Positions 21,165 through 32,745 of a DNA stretch of 64,000 nt are shown piece after piece. The DNA is from Axinella damicornis (Eukaryota > Porifera > Demospongiae > Axinellida > Axinellidae): assembly GCA_963931865.1 (NCBI GenBank), contig OZ007518.1, positions 6,989,361 to 7,053,360 of the forward strand, written 5' to 3'. The number at the start of each line of letters is the position of its first letter. The first letter of the stretch is position 1. The notes below the pieces were generated by a model. The model saw nothing but the letters and a program-made list of their open reading frames with translations. It made no database searches and was not told the origin of the DNA. A program made the position numbers and the translations under genes.

Positions 21165-23510
21165 AAACAAGTAATAAAAAACATTTCAAAATGTAACAGG
21201 ATGTAGGGATACCAGAACGGCAAAAAGTAAGGAAACAAGGTATAGGGATGATCGCACAAAACAGTGAAGTATACAATCCCCCTACATATCTTTTTTCATT
21301 ATACACGTATATGGAAAAAGATCTCTGTAGGGGGATTGTATACTTCACTGTTTTGTGCGATCATCCCTATACCTTGTTTCCTTACTTTTTTACTTTGGGT
21401 GTCCTTGCCTTGGTATATGGACAATATTACTCAGGTATTACACTTCCAGCATTGGCTGAAGAATCAGGCCCGGGCATCTCAAGTCAACTGTTCCCTAGAT
21501 GGATGACAAAGCCACTGAGTTCTCCCTGTCTGAAGACCATGGCATAGGCAGTTTATAGTAGGGACATTCATATCGGTGTTGAGAGTTGAGATAGACATTC
21601 ACCCTGCTCACAGAATACAGTATAGGTAGCAATAAAAGCTTAGCTAAATCATGCGTACAGGGACTAACCTCAGTCTTATAAAGAGTGCCTCGTTTGACAA
21701 CGCGTCTTCCCCACTGTTTCTAATTCAGCGATCTTGAGAAATAATTACGTATCGTTGCTAAGTGATCGTTTAAGCGCGCATGCGTACAAACGTGAAAATG
21801 GCGTGACAAACGAAGCCATAGTTATTGAGTGGGCAGCTGCAGCCGCCTGGTGAAGACTTGGAGGTAGCGAAAAAGCGATGGGACGTTGCACTACTCGGTT
21901 GAAAATGGTGCTGTTTCGTGCGAAAACCATCGTGACAGATTGAGGCAACGTTGAGCTAAGTTGTCTGAAGAAGAAGATGAAAGAAAGAAAGAAAGAAAAA
22001 CAATTTGCCCGTTTTGCGAGTACCTGGTGAGGTACTTTCACGACGGTTTTTCGCGACGCGAGGAGTCTTGTTGGTCATGAAAACACTCGAAGATGAACGG
22101 TATGTGGTTATAAAGGCTTATAAGTGTACCCTTTCTGAGATTTGGAGAGATTTTTTTGTACTGGCATGTATTGCGTGTACGTCGTATCCCTATATTTATA
22201 TTATGTAGGGATACGACGTACACGCAATATATGCTAATACAAAAGAATCTCTCCAAATCTCAGAAACGGTACACTTATAAGCCTTTATAACCACATACCG
22301 TTCATCTTCGAGTGTTTTCATGACCAACAAGACTCCTCGCGTCGCGAAAAACCGTCGCGAAAGTACCGCACCAGGTACTCGCAAAACGGGCAAATTGTTT
22401 TTCTTTCTTCTTCTTCTTTCAGACGGGCTAGCTCAACGTCGCCTCAATCCCTCATGATGGTTTTCGCACGAAACAGCAGCATTTTACACCGAGCAGTGCA
22501 CCAGCCCATCGCTTTTTCGCAACCTCCGAGTCTTCACCAGGCGGCTGCAGCTGCCCACTCAATAACTATGGCTTCTTTAGTCACGCCATTTTCTCGTTTG
22601 TACGCATGCGCGATCACTTAGCAACGAACGTAATTATTACTCAAGATCGCTGAATTAGAAGTGTCTTGCGCCGTTGTGTTTACATAATTTCGTACTTCGA
22701 GGTAAATTCTGTGCGTATAATTTATGTATGTTACTACCTACTGTGTTCTGTGAGAGGGCTGAATGCCTATCTAAAGACTCAACAATATAAATCTTGCTAC
22801 TTCTGGTATAGCTAATATTATGGTCTTCAGACAGGGATTACTGCCTTAGCTAGTATCCATCCAGAAAAGGGTTGACTTGGGTCTGATTCTTCAGCCAATG
22901 CTGGCAGTGTGAATACCGGAGTCAATATTGCCCATATACCAAAGCAAGGGCTCCTACTACCTGTGAGGACACCGACTTCTGCTCTGTGATGGCAAATTTC
23001 AGCTCAAACTTGCACTGTTGCTTAAAAAAATGACATAAACAAGTAATAAAAAAACATTTGAAAATGTGACAGGATGTAGGGATACCAGAACAGCAAAAAG
23101 TAAGGAAACAAGGTAGGGATGATCGCACAAAACAGTGAAGTATACAATCCCCCTACATATCTTTTTTCATTATACACGTATATGGAACAAGATCTCTTCC
23201 ATATATACATGATTGTACAATGAAAAAAGATATGTAGGGGTGATTGTATACTTCACTGTTATGTTCGATCATCCCTCTTGTTTCCTTACTTTTTGCCGTT
23301 CTGGTATCCCTACATCCTGTTACATTTTTAATGTTTTTTATAACTTGTTTGTGTCATTTTTTTGGCAGCAGGCGCATGTTTGAGCTGAAGTTTGCTGCAG
23401 AAGTCAGTGACCTCACAGGCACCTGGGCAGTGGGTGTCTTGTTTCCTTACTTTTTGCCGTTCTGGTATCCCTACATCCTGTTACATTTTGAAATGTTTTT
23501 TATTACTTGT
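21165..23510. mobile_element. 2.3-kb fold-back element
   Basis: A large inverted structure centred at about 22197. The left half runs from hairpin unit B (21165-21392) through a unique part to family A inverted (21745-22190). The right half is family A direct (22205-22660), the same unique part (22690-22950), then unit B twice (23035-23345, 23430-23510). At the centre the arms face each other as GTATCCCTATAT / TATGTAGGGATAC. There is no transposase. RNA from it would form a hairpin of about 1 kb. Confidence 0.8.
23035..23345. repeat. hairpin unit B, with a further half-copy at 23430-23510
   Basis: Arms with TGTAGGGATACCAG and AAGTAAGGAAACAAGG face their inverses CCTTACTTTTTGCCG and CTGGTATCCCTACA. 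Other copies are at 21165-21392 and 28430-28706. Confidence 0.75.
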
Positions 23511-24043
23511 TATATATATATTGTAGCGTTGAATGTTTTTCAGTGATACGAACTGAACTGGTAAGTACCACGAGAGAATTGACAAATAATTATGCTTGCC
23601 AACCACCATTCCTGACCGCTAAGATTTCATTCATAATGGCAAAGGGCTAAAGGCGCACATGCAGTCGCTCTCTTGTCTATTAGCTAAGCTCAAGTACAAT
23701 AATATTATGTGCAAGGCCCTTACGATCCGTCACCATTAATTTTATACAGCTATAGCATTAATTAATGCAACCATCATCAGTTGAAGAAAAATTAATGTTA
23801 ATGGAAAGATAATTCAAAATCTGAGGGGATGACTACAGGTACTTTGGAGTGATGGATTATGAGATTAATGACTTGTTTCTATATGTATTCTCCTACCATA
23901 AATTACACAATCTCATGCAATACATGCATTTAATCACTACCTAGACTACCCTGACTTGCCACGACTGTTTATAGTTTTTTGAAAGTGCACTACATGTACT
24001 TGGTTAGAATAGTCCATGCACTACCAACCCATGCAGCACTTAC

Positions 24044-24612
24044 TTCTGCAGGCCTCAACACTGAGGATCCTCTGAAGGCTCTGAAACTCAAGGACATTGA
24101 AGTCAGTCAGGAGAGACACAAAGTTCGGAGATGAAGCTATTGCATTCAACGCTGCTATGTTGATCCGCCGTCCGATACCAACCGCAAACACAATGATTCC
24201 ATCCCCTCTGACATTTTCTGCTTCAGGAATGGTTTGGCTTCTGTTGATATTGGATCTTCCATCTGTAACCACAATTGCTACTCGAGGAATGGTGGTCTAG
24301 CTCCAGCTTCAGTGGTTAGAACATTTAGCCTGAGGATTCTTAGGGCATCAGCAGTGTTGGTACTGGCTCCAAAGTACTCAATGTCCTGAATTGCTTGCAC
24401 GATCTCTGACCTGTTTGTAAAGGTATTCAGTTGGAAAGAGATGTTAGCAAAAGCACTGAATGTAATAGCTCCAACTCGCGTCTCCTGTGCACCGACTGCG
24501 AATGTGTTTGTCACGTTCTCTGCAAATTGTTTAGTCATTTGGAAGTTGCTGACGCCCATACTGCCGGATGAGTCCAGGACGAAAGCCAGGTCTAACCCTC
24601 GAGCTGGGCATT
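24044..24612 (-). pseudogene. exon 2 of secreted lysozyme-like/vWA protein: vWA domain
   Basis: Acceptor CACTTTAG|AATGCCC and donor CAGAA|GTAAGT. The exon encodes a von Willebrand A domain: GLDLAFVLDSSGSMG carries the DxSxS metal-ion-dependent adhesion site, then RVGAITFSAFANISFQL, TNTADALRIL, VAIVVTDGRSN and IIVFAVGIGRRINIAALNAIA. In such domains the metal site binds ligands or collagen outside the cell. The frame slips once near 24283, between GARPP and RVAIVVTDG. Splicing from exon 1 (GAA G | AA TGC) keeps the frame and joins ITALEAE to ECPARG, which shows both belong to one gene. Confidence 0.75.
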
Positions 24613-24941
24613 CTAAAGTGAAAGAGATTATACGTAAAGATAATTGATCCAATAATCTAGCTGCATGAGTCACTCCTAGTCAATAAATCTATAGTGCAGA
24701 TGTATAATGTCCTTTCATCAGTATGCCTAGGTTCTGCTTCATGCATTAATATATTTACACCATGGGGTCCCATGGAGAACGTGATCTCAGCAGTTGCCCT
24801 CAGTGTCCTCACTGTCCTGTCTTTATTCAATTATAATGTGCATGCATGATTACCCTACTGTACCCAAACCCATCTCCTTACTTCCTGCCGGACCGATAAC
24901 CACTAGTCTTAGTTGTTAATTAACCCACAGTTGTTTTCTAC

Positions 24942-25507
24942 CTTCTGCTTCCAATGCAGTAATGTCGTCTATGAATCCTTGCACAGTGTCTTCATCGTTA
25001 CTGTTGTAATTGTTTTTCCAATACTCTCCCTGTCCTCGTAAATCGCCCGCTAGAGGGATTTGGTCGTTCACGATTGTAAAGTACAGTCGGGCCGTTAATG
25101 CGGAATACAACGGTCTACGCAGATCTGCCCATGTTGCCGTCGGCCAGTCTATACCAAACGACATCTGCAGTTGCTCGTATAATATGCACAAGCTCGGGAT
25201 TTGCTGTTGTGTCTTGGGTTTGATTAAAAATGTCTTCATCCACCTGCCATATGCCTCCGTTGTAGCCTGGTCGGAAGGTATCCATGTCAACTCCGTCTCG
25301 AGTCTCGGCGAATGCAACCCTTCGCAGCAAACGGTTGTCGTTGGGAAATATAGTCAATGGTTGGATAAGAGCTATGGACGCAAGAACCACATCCGTGCCG
25401 GCTGCTTGCAGCTCAGTTGTGAGATCCATGCCTGGTGCTTGACCCAGACAAGTACACAGCAAGAATGCTGCCGAGAAGGCTGCCAAAAGGGATAGTTTGT
25501 ACCCCAT
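24942..25507 (-). pseudogene. exon 1 of secreted lysozyme-like/vWA protein: signal peptide and lysozyme-like domain
   Basis: The ATG at 25505-25507 opens a signal peptide (MGYKLSLLAAFSAAFLLCTC). A domain with RRVAFAETRDGVDMDTFRPG, YNGGIWQVDEDIF, MSFGIDWPTATWADLRRPLY and SALTARLYF follows. The E-T/S-R-D-G and GGIWQ pattern recalls the transglycosylase/lysozyme fold (GH23-like); invertebrate secreted proteins pair this domain with vWA. The Glu in AFAETRDG is the likely catalytic residue. The frame slips by one base between about 25150 and 25190, before MSFGIDW. The exon ends at donor GAAG|GTAGAA. A TATA-like TATATATAG lies about 95 bp upstream. Either a decaying gene or base-calling errors. Confidence 0.7.
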
Positions 25508-25989
25508 CTTCAAGTTTTACAATCGGCTGCAATGCTCGTCTCCAAATGTAAGCCGCCGGATTTTAAAATACTTCTGTGTGATACTTGAGTCGTATAGCTA
25601 TATATATTGTGACATAGCTAGCAACTCTACATGCAAGTACTTGTAAGGTTAAAACCTCACTCAAGTTCAGACTATAATTATGTTGTTTCCTCATTTCTAT
25701 GTTTGGTCTGTAATCCTGATGACGTAAACCCAGTCTGTCACAATTGGAGCACCAACCCAAATGTGGTTCTGAAATGTCCACACACGCATAAGATCAGTCA
25801 CCTGGGAATACATGCCCCCTTTTAGGGTTACAATTACTATAAATTCTAAGCATAAAATGGTTCATTGTTACAGTATATTGGCCTGTATGGCCATGGTTGC
25901 ATGTAGCTACACTATAATTATAGCGGTAGATACAAGTCTAGCTACTATAATTATGTCATATGCATGCATGTGATTTGCGTATAAGTCCC

Positions 25990-27011
25990 AACTGACCATA
26001 ACATGCCTCTCCTGCGTTTCTCTAACCCTGACCACTCTGAGTCATCTACCCCTGACTCTGTGCAGCGCCCACCATCAGCAATCCCTCCCCATATACCATC
26101 CTCCATGCCTACTTCTCCAGTATTATCCTCCAATGATCATTTTTTATCGGAACAGGTGAACAATCAAGCCGAAAGTCCGCCCCAAACGGACCGCTAACGT
26201 CATGCTCTCAACCCCCCAGACCACCTGGCAACAAATCCTTTTCTGTTATGTACTTTAATTGTAGAAGTGTACTCCCCAAACATGATGAACTGGTTGCTCT
26301 TTGTTTGTCCAACAAGCCTGATACTATCTGCCTAGTTGAAACCTGGCTCAGTACTGATGTTCTAGACAATGAAGTGGACATCCCACATTATTCTCTCATC
26401 AGATTTGATCGCAACAGGCACGGTGGGGGTGTCGCTATGTATGTTCACAGTAGTATTTTATGTAATGTTTTATCGGTCGGTCCTGCTGGTCTGGAACTTG
26501 TTATTGTTTCTCTAAACAGGAATAATTTGTTTATGTGTTTTTTATAGGCCCCCATCTTCGTGTTCAGATATTTTTGATAGTTTGTGTGATGCTCTGTTTT
26601 CTCTCTATCCCAAGTTGTAGACACACCTACTCACTTTTCCCATAGTGGTCATCCTTCTGTCATAGATCTTGTCTTTGTATCATACATTCACAATTTACTC
26701 GAGTGTACAGTCATCCCCCCACTTTCCAACTCCGATCATCTGAGACTCTCAGTCACACTGCAGCACTGTCACATGGCTCCACAAAATGCTGTGCGCCGCA
26801 AGGTATGGAGATACAAGCACGCTGACTTTGAGAGGGTTAACGACATGATTCGTGATCTGGACCTTGATGAAATTTTAGTCCGTGATGATATCCAGGCAAC
26901 TTGGTCAAACCTAAAGAATGCATTTCTCAACACAATGGAGTCCTGTATCCCGAAAGCAGTCTTACCTATGAGGCACAACCTGCCATGGTTAAACAAGGAA
27001 ATTGTGCAGCT
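25990..27011 (+). mobile_element. CR1/Jockey-type LINE, second copy, 5' part
   Basis: Plus-strand copy of the same family as 11453-14192. It has a Pro/Ser-rich leader (26003-26197), then the endonuclease start FNCRSVLPKHDELVALCLSN, ICLVETWLS, RFDRNRHGGGVAMYVH. A frame slip near 26545 and a deletion near 26620 follow; the deletion removes the GDFN catalytic segment. Then THFSHSGHPSVIDLVFVS, SNSDHLRLSV and LPWLNKEIVQLI. It is cut at 27011 by a family A element and resumes at 28706. Confidence 0.85.
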
Positions 27012-28705
27012 AATCACAGAGTCGGTAGACTCTGTATGTAGGGATACGACGTACACGCAATATATGGTAATACAAAAGAATCTCTCCAAATCTCAGAAAC
27101 GGTACACTTATAAGCCTTTATAACCACATACCGTTCATCTTCGGGTGTTTTCATGACCAACAAGACTCCTCGCATCGCGAAAAACCGTCGCGAAAATACC
27201 ACACCAGGTACCCGCAAAACGAGCAAATTGTTTTTCTTTCTTCTTCTTCTTTCTTCTTTCAGACGGGCTAGCTCAACGTCGCCTCAATCCCTCTTGATGG
27301 TTTTCGCACGAAACAGCAGCATTTTACACCGAGCAGTGCACCAGCCCATCGCTTTTTGGCAACCTACAAGTCTTCACCAGGCGGCTACAGCTGCCCACTC
27401 AATAACTATGGCTTCATTTGTCACGCCATTTTCATGTTTGTACGCATGCGCACTTAAACGATCACTTAGCAACGATACGTAATTATTATTCAAGATCGCT
27501 GAATTAGACGTGCCTTGCGCTGTTGTGTTACCGCAACTAGACTGAGGTAAATTCTCTGTGCTATCAAGGGCGTATCGAGCCGCCGAAGGCGGCGAGAGGG
27601 CATGTAACTCCGCAAACGGCATAATCCAAATCGATTCTATTTTTAGAAATCACGTGCTACATTGTTTATTTCATACCGCGGCGCGCGCAGCTCTGGCACG
27701 CTAACCGCGCTAGTCACAGCCACAGTTCCTGAAAATATCCATTCTCTAGTAAGTCAATGAACTTCTACCTAAACTCACTGCTGTTACTCTGGACGGCGCT
27801 TACCACTGCCTTTTCCTTGCCTCAGTTTCGCCAACGAACCATGTCATTCAGTGGAGACGGTCCCGAGCGAAGCCTACCGTCACCTGCGTGCAATTGCTGC
27901 CGCATGTAGGACGGACGGGCACGTTGTTTCCAGTCGTCAAAACGTGGATGGCGTCCATTCATCCACTCTACGCGCTCGATCTAGCTCTCTGGCCTGCTCT
28001 GCGATATTCCACGTAATCGGATAATTGCATTCATTCACATATACGGTTACATACCAATGTCTAAAAATAGTATATCCGGTGGCCGCATTTGGATTTTGCC
28101 GTTTGCAGAGTCAATACGAGAGTTGCATGCCCTCTTCCCGTTAGGGTCGATGCGCCCTTGGTGCTATATATGTTACTAGACTGTGTTCTGTGAGAGGGGT
28201 GAATGCCTATCTAAAGACTCAACAATGTGTCGCTACTACTATCTGGTATAGCTATTTTAGCTACACTAAACTTAGCTATGGTCTTCAGCTCAGGGAGCAC
28301 TGGCTTAGTATCCATCCAGAAAAGGGTTGGCTTTTGAGATGCTTGGGTCTGATTCTTCAGCCATTGCTGGCAGTGTAAATGCCAGAGTCCAGCATGCATG
28401 CGCCTGCTGCTAAAAAAAAAGACATACTAGAACAAGTAATAAAAAACATTTAAAATGTAACAGGATGTAGGGATACCAGAACCGCAAAAAGTAAGGAAAC
28501 AAGGTAGGGATGATCACACAAAACAGTGAAGTATACAATCCCCCTACATATCTTTTTTCATTATACACGTATTATGGAAAATGATCTCTGAAGGGGGTTG
28601 TATACTTCACTGTTTTGTGTGATCATCCCTACCTTGTTTCCTTACTTTTTGCGGTTCTGGTATCCCTACATCCTGTTACATTTTAAATGTTTTTTATTAC
28701 TTGTT
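27012..28705 (+). mobile_element. A/B composite element inserted in the LINE, itself interrupted
   Basis: Starts with CAGAGTCGGTAGACTCTG and family A (to about 27520). Continues into the same unique part as the fold-back (27520-27564 and 28168-28430) and ends with hairpin unit B (28430-28705, arms about 125 bp). LINE coding sense stops at 27011 and restarts at 28706 (RKRNLLFRR), so this is one insertion event. The 596-bp MITE in its middle is a later insertion. Confidence 0.8.
27565..28160. mobile_element. 596-bp MITE with 7-bp target duplication
   Basis: Termini CAAGGGCGTATCGA and, inverted, CAAGGGCGCATCGA. The TIR similarity continues through AGAGGGCATGTAACTC and GCAAACGGCATAATCCAAAT for about 60 bp. 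GTGCTAT is duplicated at 27558-27564 and 28161-28167. The matching empty site is in the fold-back near 22705 (CTGTGCGTATAATTTATG). No coding domain inside. Confidence 0.85.
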
Positions 28706-28810
28706 AGAAAGAGAAACCTCCTTTTCAGAAGGGGGCGCACAGCAGTGGTAATAGGGACGATCAGGAGAAGTTCAAACAACTCAGAAATAGAATTGTCTCC
28801 CAATGCCTCA
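28706..28810 (+). mobile_element. LINE second copy, continuation after the insertion
   Basis: Reads RKRNLLFRRGR and, one frame over, EKFKQLRNRIVSQCLK. This corresponds to KRAMQKRNTLFKKAK and RKYKRMRNKV in the first LINE copy. Similarity then fades; the reverse transcriptase is missing. Confidence 0.65.
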
Positions 28811-29264
28811 AGGTTTGCCAACACGAGCTCCCTCACTGATACCTTTTTCTGCTGAAACGGCTTAGCTGGAAACACTTGAACTTCACTCTTTTGCTTCACA
28901 TAGACCTTCTAACAATTGAAAGCCGCTGTATACATCTTGACTGTGGATGGCGCCTTAGATTGGAGAACCACTATGGGCCTGGCAGACAAGACTAGCACCT
29001 ATGCAGATAGCGTAAACATACAGATCTGCACAACATGTAGCTATTTATTAGCCCCAACTTGCCCTTAAAATATGGTTAATAACAAACCAGGGAAATCAGG
29101 AAATAATATTATGCACTATAATCTGCAGAGTAACATGTACATGGATAATCATTGGGTATGCTTGGATTGTACATTGTAGCTAGCACATAATAGAACATCG
29201 TGGGTAATAATTCAGTCTACCTTACTGCATACCATACATGAGCAAAGTTAATTATCGTACTCAC

Positions 29265-29386
29265 TTCTGAATCACTTCCAAGTAGCATCCTTAGCTTGGG
29301 AGCCTTCTCCTTGCCAACACACTCAGTCAAGGGAAGTTTGACACCACCAATCACATCATCCTTGCTAAAGTCATCGTGGTCCATCA
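29265..29386 (-). CDS. C2-domain exon
   Basis: Exon between acceptor GGATTGTAG|TGATGG and donor TCAGAA|GTGAGT. It reads MDHDDFSKDDVIGGVKLPLT then ECVGKEKAPKLRMLLGSDSE. D-x-D-D-x-S-K-D-D-x-I-G is the calcium-binding loop and following strand of a C2 domain, which binds membranes or phospholipids. The neighbouring exons were not identified, so the protein cannot be named. Synaptotagmin-like, copine-like or RasGAP-like proteins all use such exons. Confidence 0.6.
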
Positions 29387-29521
29387 CTACAATCCAGTAG
29401 CAGAAGTTGAAATCAGAAAGCACACTGACATGATATATCACCATCCACCATACCATTCGATATATAGCTGATTATACCATTATGTCATCAAACATAACAT
29501 GTGTCATTTACCCCATGCAGA

Positions 29522-29725
29522 GCCAAGCTATGCAAGACCATTCTTGCATCCAGCATGAGATTGGCTATTCATGGTAGGGGGCTTACACAGATCTACATAC
29601 CTTACCCTAGAGCCAAGCTATGCATGACCATTCTTGCATCCAGCATGAGATGGCTATTCATGGTAGGGGGCTTACACAGATCTACATACCTTACCCTAGA
29701 GCCAAGCTATGAAAGACCATGCATT
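29522..29725. repeat. 90-bp tandem repeat, about 2.3 units
   Basis: Units start GCCAAGCTATGCA at 29522, 29612 and (partial) 29701, with ATTCTTGCATCCAGCATGAG and GTAGGGGGCTTACACAGATC in each full unit. The first two are nearly identical, hence recent. Confidence 0.85.
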
Positions 29726-29784
29726 CTTATCATGTGAGACTAGGACTTGATCTACATGTAGCTACATGCTGGTGGAGGTCCCAC

Positions 29785-29998
29785 TAGACTTCGACCAACC
29801 TCTCTTCCTTCCCTGATCCCTCCACCATCTTGCCCTCGCTGTCACCAGTGGCCAGCTCCATGTTGCTCCTGGGCAGTAGTCTCTCCAGCAGGAGCACAGG
29901 CGTTGAGGGAGGTGGGGCACTTGCTGGCTCTCTGGTGCATGGGCTCGCACCAACTCCTGCTCCACCGACAGCCGCAGACGATCCTGCTGTAGCTACAG
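29785..29998 (-). CDS. possible Ala/Pro/Ser-rich terminal exon
   Basis: After an acceptor-like GTAGCTACAG the frame reads GSSAAVGGAGVGASPCTREP and ends KEERLVEV before a TAG at 29785. No domain. It might be the last exon of a gene to the right, or chance. Confidence 0.2.
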
Positions 29999-31594
29999 GT
30001 ATATACATTCATAAAAGAACACCAAGTTTGGCATTACTGCGACTTGCCACTATCTCCCCAAGAACTACGCTACGCTATGAGATCAAGTCACACGTGTGGT
30101 GATAGTGATAGTGCGTAGTAGGGTGTTACCACCACTGATATCCTCACATGAAATTCAGTTCTAATTGCTTGTAAGTTTCAGTGATAACAGCTAGCATCTT
30201 TAACTTTAGCATGTGATAGCTAGCCAGATGCTCACTGGTGATCAAATTAACACTTGAAATGAAACCTTGGCATTTCATCATCACGTGCACCTACATAGAA
30301 ATCCCATGTAAAACTACCATCATAATCCCATGTAAAACTATTGGCATTCCATCATCAAAATGGTAGTGGAAAATTGCCTAGTATAATAGCTAGCTAGCTA
30401 CCTATGCCATTGAGTTTACAGTGACAAGCTAGCTAATGGTTTTGACTAAACATTCTCTCTCCTCTCTCTATCTCTCTAGGCCTCACCATTTAGCTAGTCA
30501 GAAGGTCAGATCCTCCCCACCATACCACGCAAATAGCTTCAACCAGTAAGCCAATATGATGAGTCTTGTAATAGCTATATAGTAGCAATTAATTTTGTGA
30601 CTCAATTCCAAACTTAGTATACTAGCTTGTGAAATGGTCCGGGTGAAGAGTCTTGGATAACACTACAGGCAGAGATGGTCTCATACTCAGGAACTATCGA
30701 GGGGGAGAGTAGAAGCTTCTTTTCCTCCCCTCGAAAGCACCTGGGTAAAAGTCTTTGATAATGAGCGTACAAGGAGTGAATCGATCCTTGAATGAAATAA
30801 GAGGCGTACCAGTTGGTTGCATGGCTGTGTGTCATGTGAGATGGTTGAGGGGTGGGGCATGAGAGGAATGATCATCATATTTACTTGTATCCCATTCCAG
30901 TTTCCAGTCCAGGGTCCAGTCCACAGATTGTATTCACCCTCCACATTCCGAATTGCAGTTAGCTACTCTCCTGCAAGTTTGCAGCTCTAGTAACCCTAAA
31001 CAAGTTGAAACAGCCTCAAACACTTTCTGTTATGTAGAAATTAAGGCTATAAGCATTATTATAGCTATATCACATGCAGTATACTGAAACAAATATTGCA
31101 ACACACTTTGTCATGTGAAATGCAGCCATACAACATTCACTGCACTAAGGACAGTTAGCTAGTTGTCCAGATGTTCACTTAAGGTAGGAAACACGGCATC
31201 GGCGAAATCGCGCAATTTTGCTCATGAATAATTAATGAGATAACGTCACTCGCATACGGTTATTTAGAGTTATTCTGTTTACGTTTTCCCATGGCGGCAA
31301 CCGGAATAAACAAAGGGGGCTTCTCTCTTTGATGCGGCTAGCGGCCCTTTCAAGTTTCAAATCGGTACTCTGATGTGGCCATGCAGTACCTTGAAGATTT
31401 GTTTGAACACTCTTTCTTTTTTTTTCTTCTTTTTTTTTAAGTAAAGAGCTATTCTGGCTTATTGAATGTAGCGATGGGCTGTCTGAGTGTGAATAGCTAG
31501 GTGGAGTGAGCAAGAATGTTTGTGGGTCTGCTGAAGTGGCCGAAGAACAGCCTGGAAAGTGAACAGCCTCCGACAGCTCCCTGGCCAAGGTACT

Positions 31595-32173
31595 CTAGAG
31601 AGTTGACCTTTCGGCATTACAGGCCCCGCCCATTTTCGTGTTAGGGCGAATTTGGCTGGTTTGGTAGCTGGACTGGGCTGGTGAGAGGGAGTAGATGTGT
31701 GGCCAAAACTCTGTAACCGAGAGGTGAACGTGGAAAAGCATCCCTAGTTTTGCAGGGGGTAGGTTGACCTTTTGGAAACTGGCCTTGGCTTGAGTCGGTT
31801 TTAGTTGGTGTGCGTGGAATTTTTTTTGAAAGCCTAGGGTAGCCAAACCTCTGTTTTTGAGGGTGGCAGTGAGTTTTGGGCTGTAGCCTGCAAGTGAGGA
31901 GAGCAGGTGGTAAATCCATCCGTAGTTTTTGGGCCTGTTTTGTGTGTGTATTGATGATGGGGTCAGAGTGTGGGTGGGGCCTTGGAGAGGGTCCAAATTT
32001 TCAGTTTCGTAGAGGGCCTTAAAATTGAGTTTTAGGGCATTTTCAAGCAGAGGGAGCAGTTTGATGCAAAGTATTGCTGAAACTTGTGTACGCTTTGATG
32101 CTGCCCATTTATCCATCAACTTGGTTTCGGAGATCGCGGTACCCATGTTTACTACCTTAAAACTGGTCGTCAT
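31595..32173 (-). CDS. hypothetical ORF, 192 aa
   Basis: An ATG-started open frame with no recognised domain, rich in Leu, Ser, Thr and Pro. A second frame (31232-31588) starts right after its stop. Neither has homology I recognise, and the composition is not clearly coding. It may be untranslated repeat sequence. Confidence 0.2.
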   Translation of the reverse strand: MTTSFKVVNMGTAISETKLMDKWAASKRTQVSAILCIKLLPLLENALKLNFKALYETENLDPLQGPTHTLTPSSIHTQNRPKNYGWIYHLLSSLAGYSPKLTATLKNRGLATLGFQKKFHAHQLKPTQAKASFQKVNLPPAKLGMLFHVHLSVTEFWPHIYSLSPAQSSYQTSQIRPNTKMGGACNAERSTL

Positions 32174-32574
32174 GTTGAAGACAAGTAGCTATATCACGCC
32201 TCTGTCTAATGTTGTAATGTAATTGTATACACAAGTGCATTACCCTGCCCAAGACAGTCATGTGTTTTAGGACAGGTGCATGTGACAGTGTGGCAAGATA
32301 GTGACTTGTCCCTAACATGCAATCCATGGCTGCAGTCCACATGACAAAGAAGAGTGTTGTTAAATTTGGTTTTGCTGTGTATGGAACGTTTCTTGCACCA
32401 AGTTGTAGATATAATATAATTATTCAGGCTAGATTCAGGTGAAACACATTAAATGAGCAACTTGTGCAACAAAATTAATTAGCCTGCTTTGATATGACAT
32501 TCCGATAAACAAATTAAGATTGAGCAATTTGTTCAAGAAATTGAGCTATGCTTTCATCATAGAATTCAACGGTT

Positions 32575-32745
32575 GCTACTTTCGCAACGGTTTTTCACGA
32601 CACTGTGAGTCTTCTTGGCCAGGAAAACACTTGAAGATGAATAGTAAGTTGGCGCAATTTATGGCCAGTTAATTTTTGAAAGGTTTTTTTTGGCATTAGC
32701 ATAATACCGTGTCCGTTGTATCCCTACATATTGTATCGACTCTAT
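32575..32745 (-). mobile_element. decayed copy of repeat family A
   Basis: GGTTTTTCACGACACTGTGA, GTCTTCTTGGCCAGGAAAAC, CTTGAAGATGAAT and GTTGTATCCCTACAT line up, in order, with family A in reverse orientation but with many substitutions. An old copy. Confidence 0.6.

Noticed and set aside
24097..24647. Plus-strand frames over the vWA exon
   Set aside because: Shadows of the minus-strand vWA domain.
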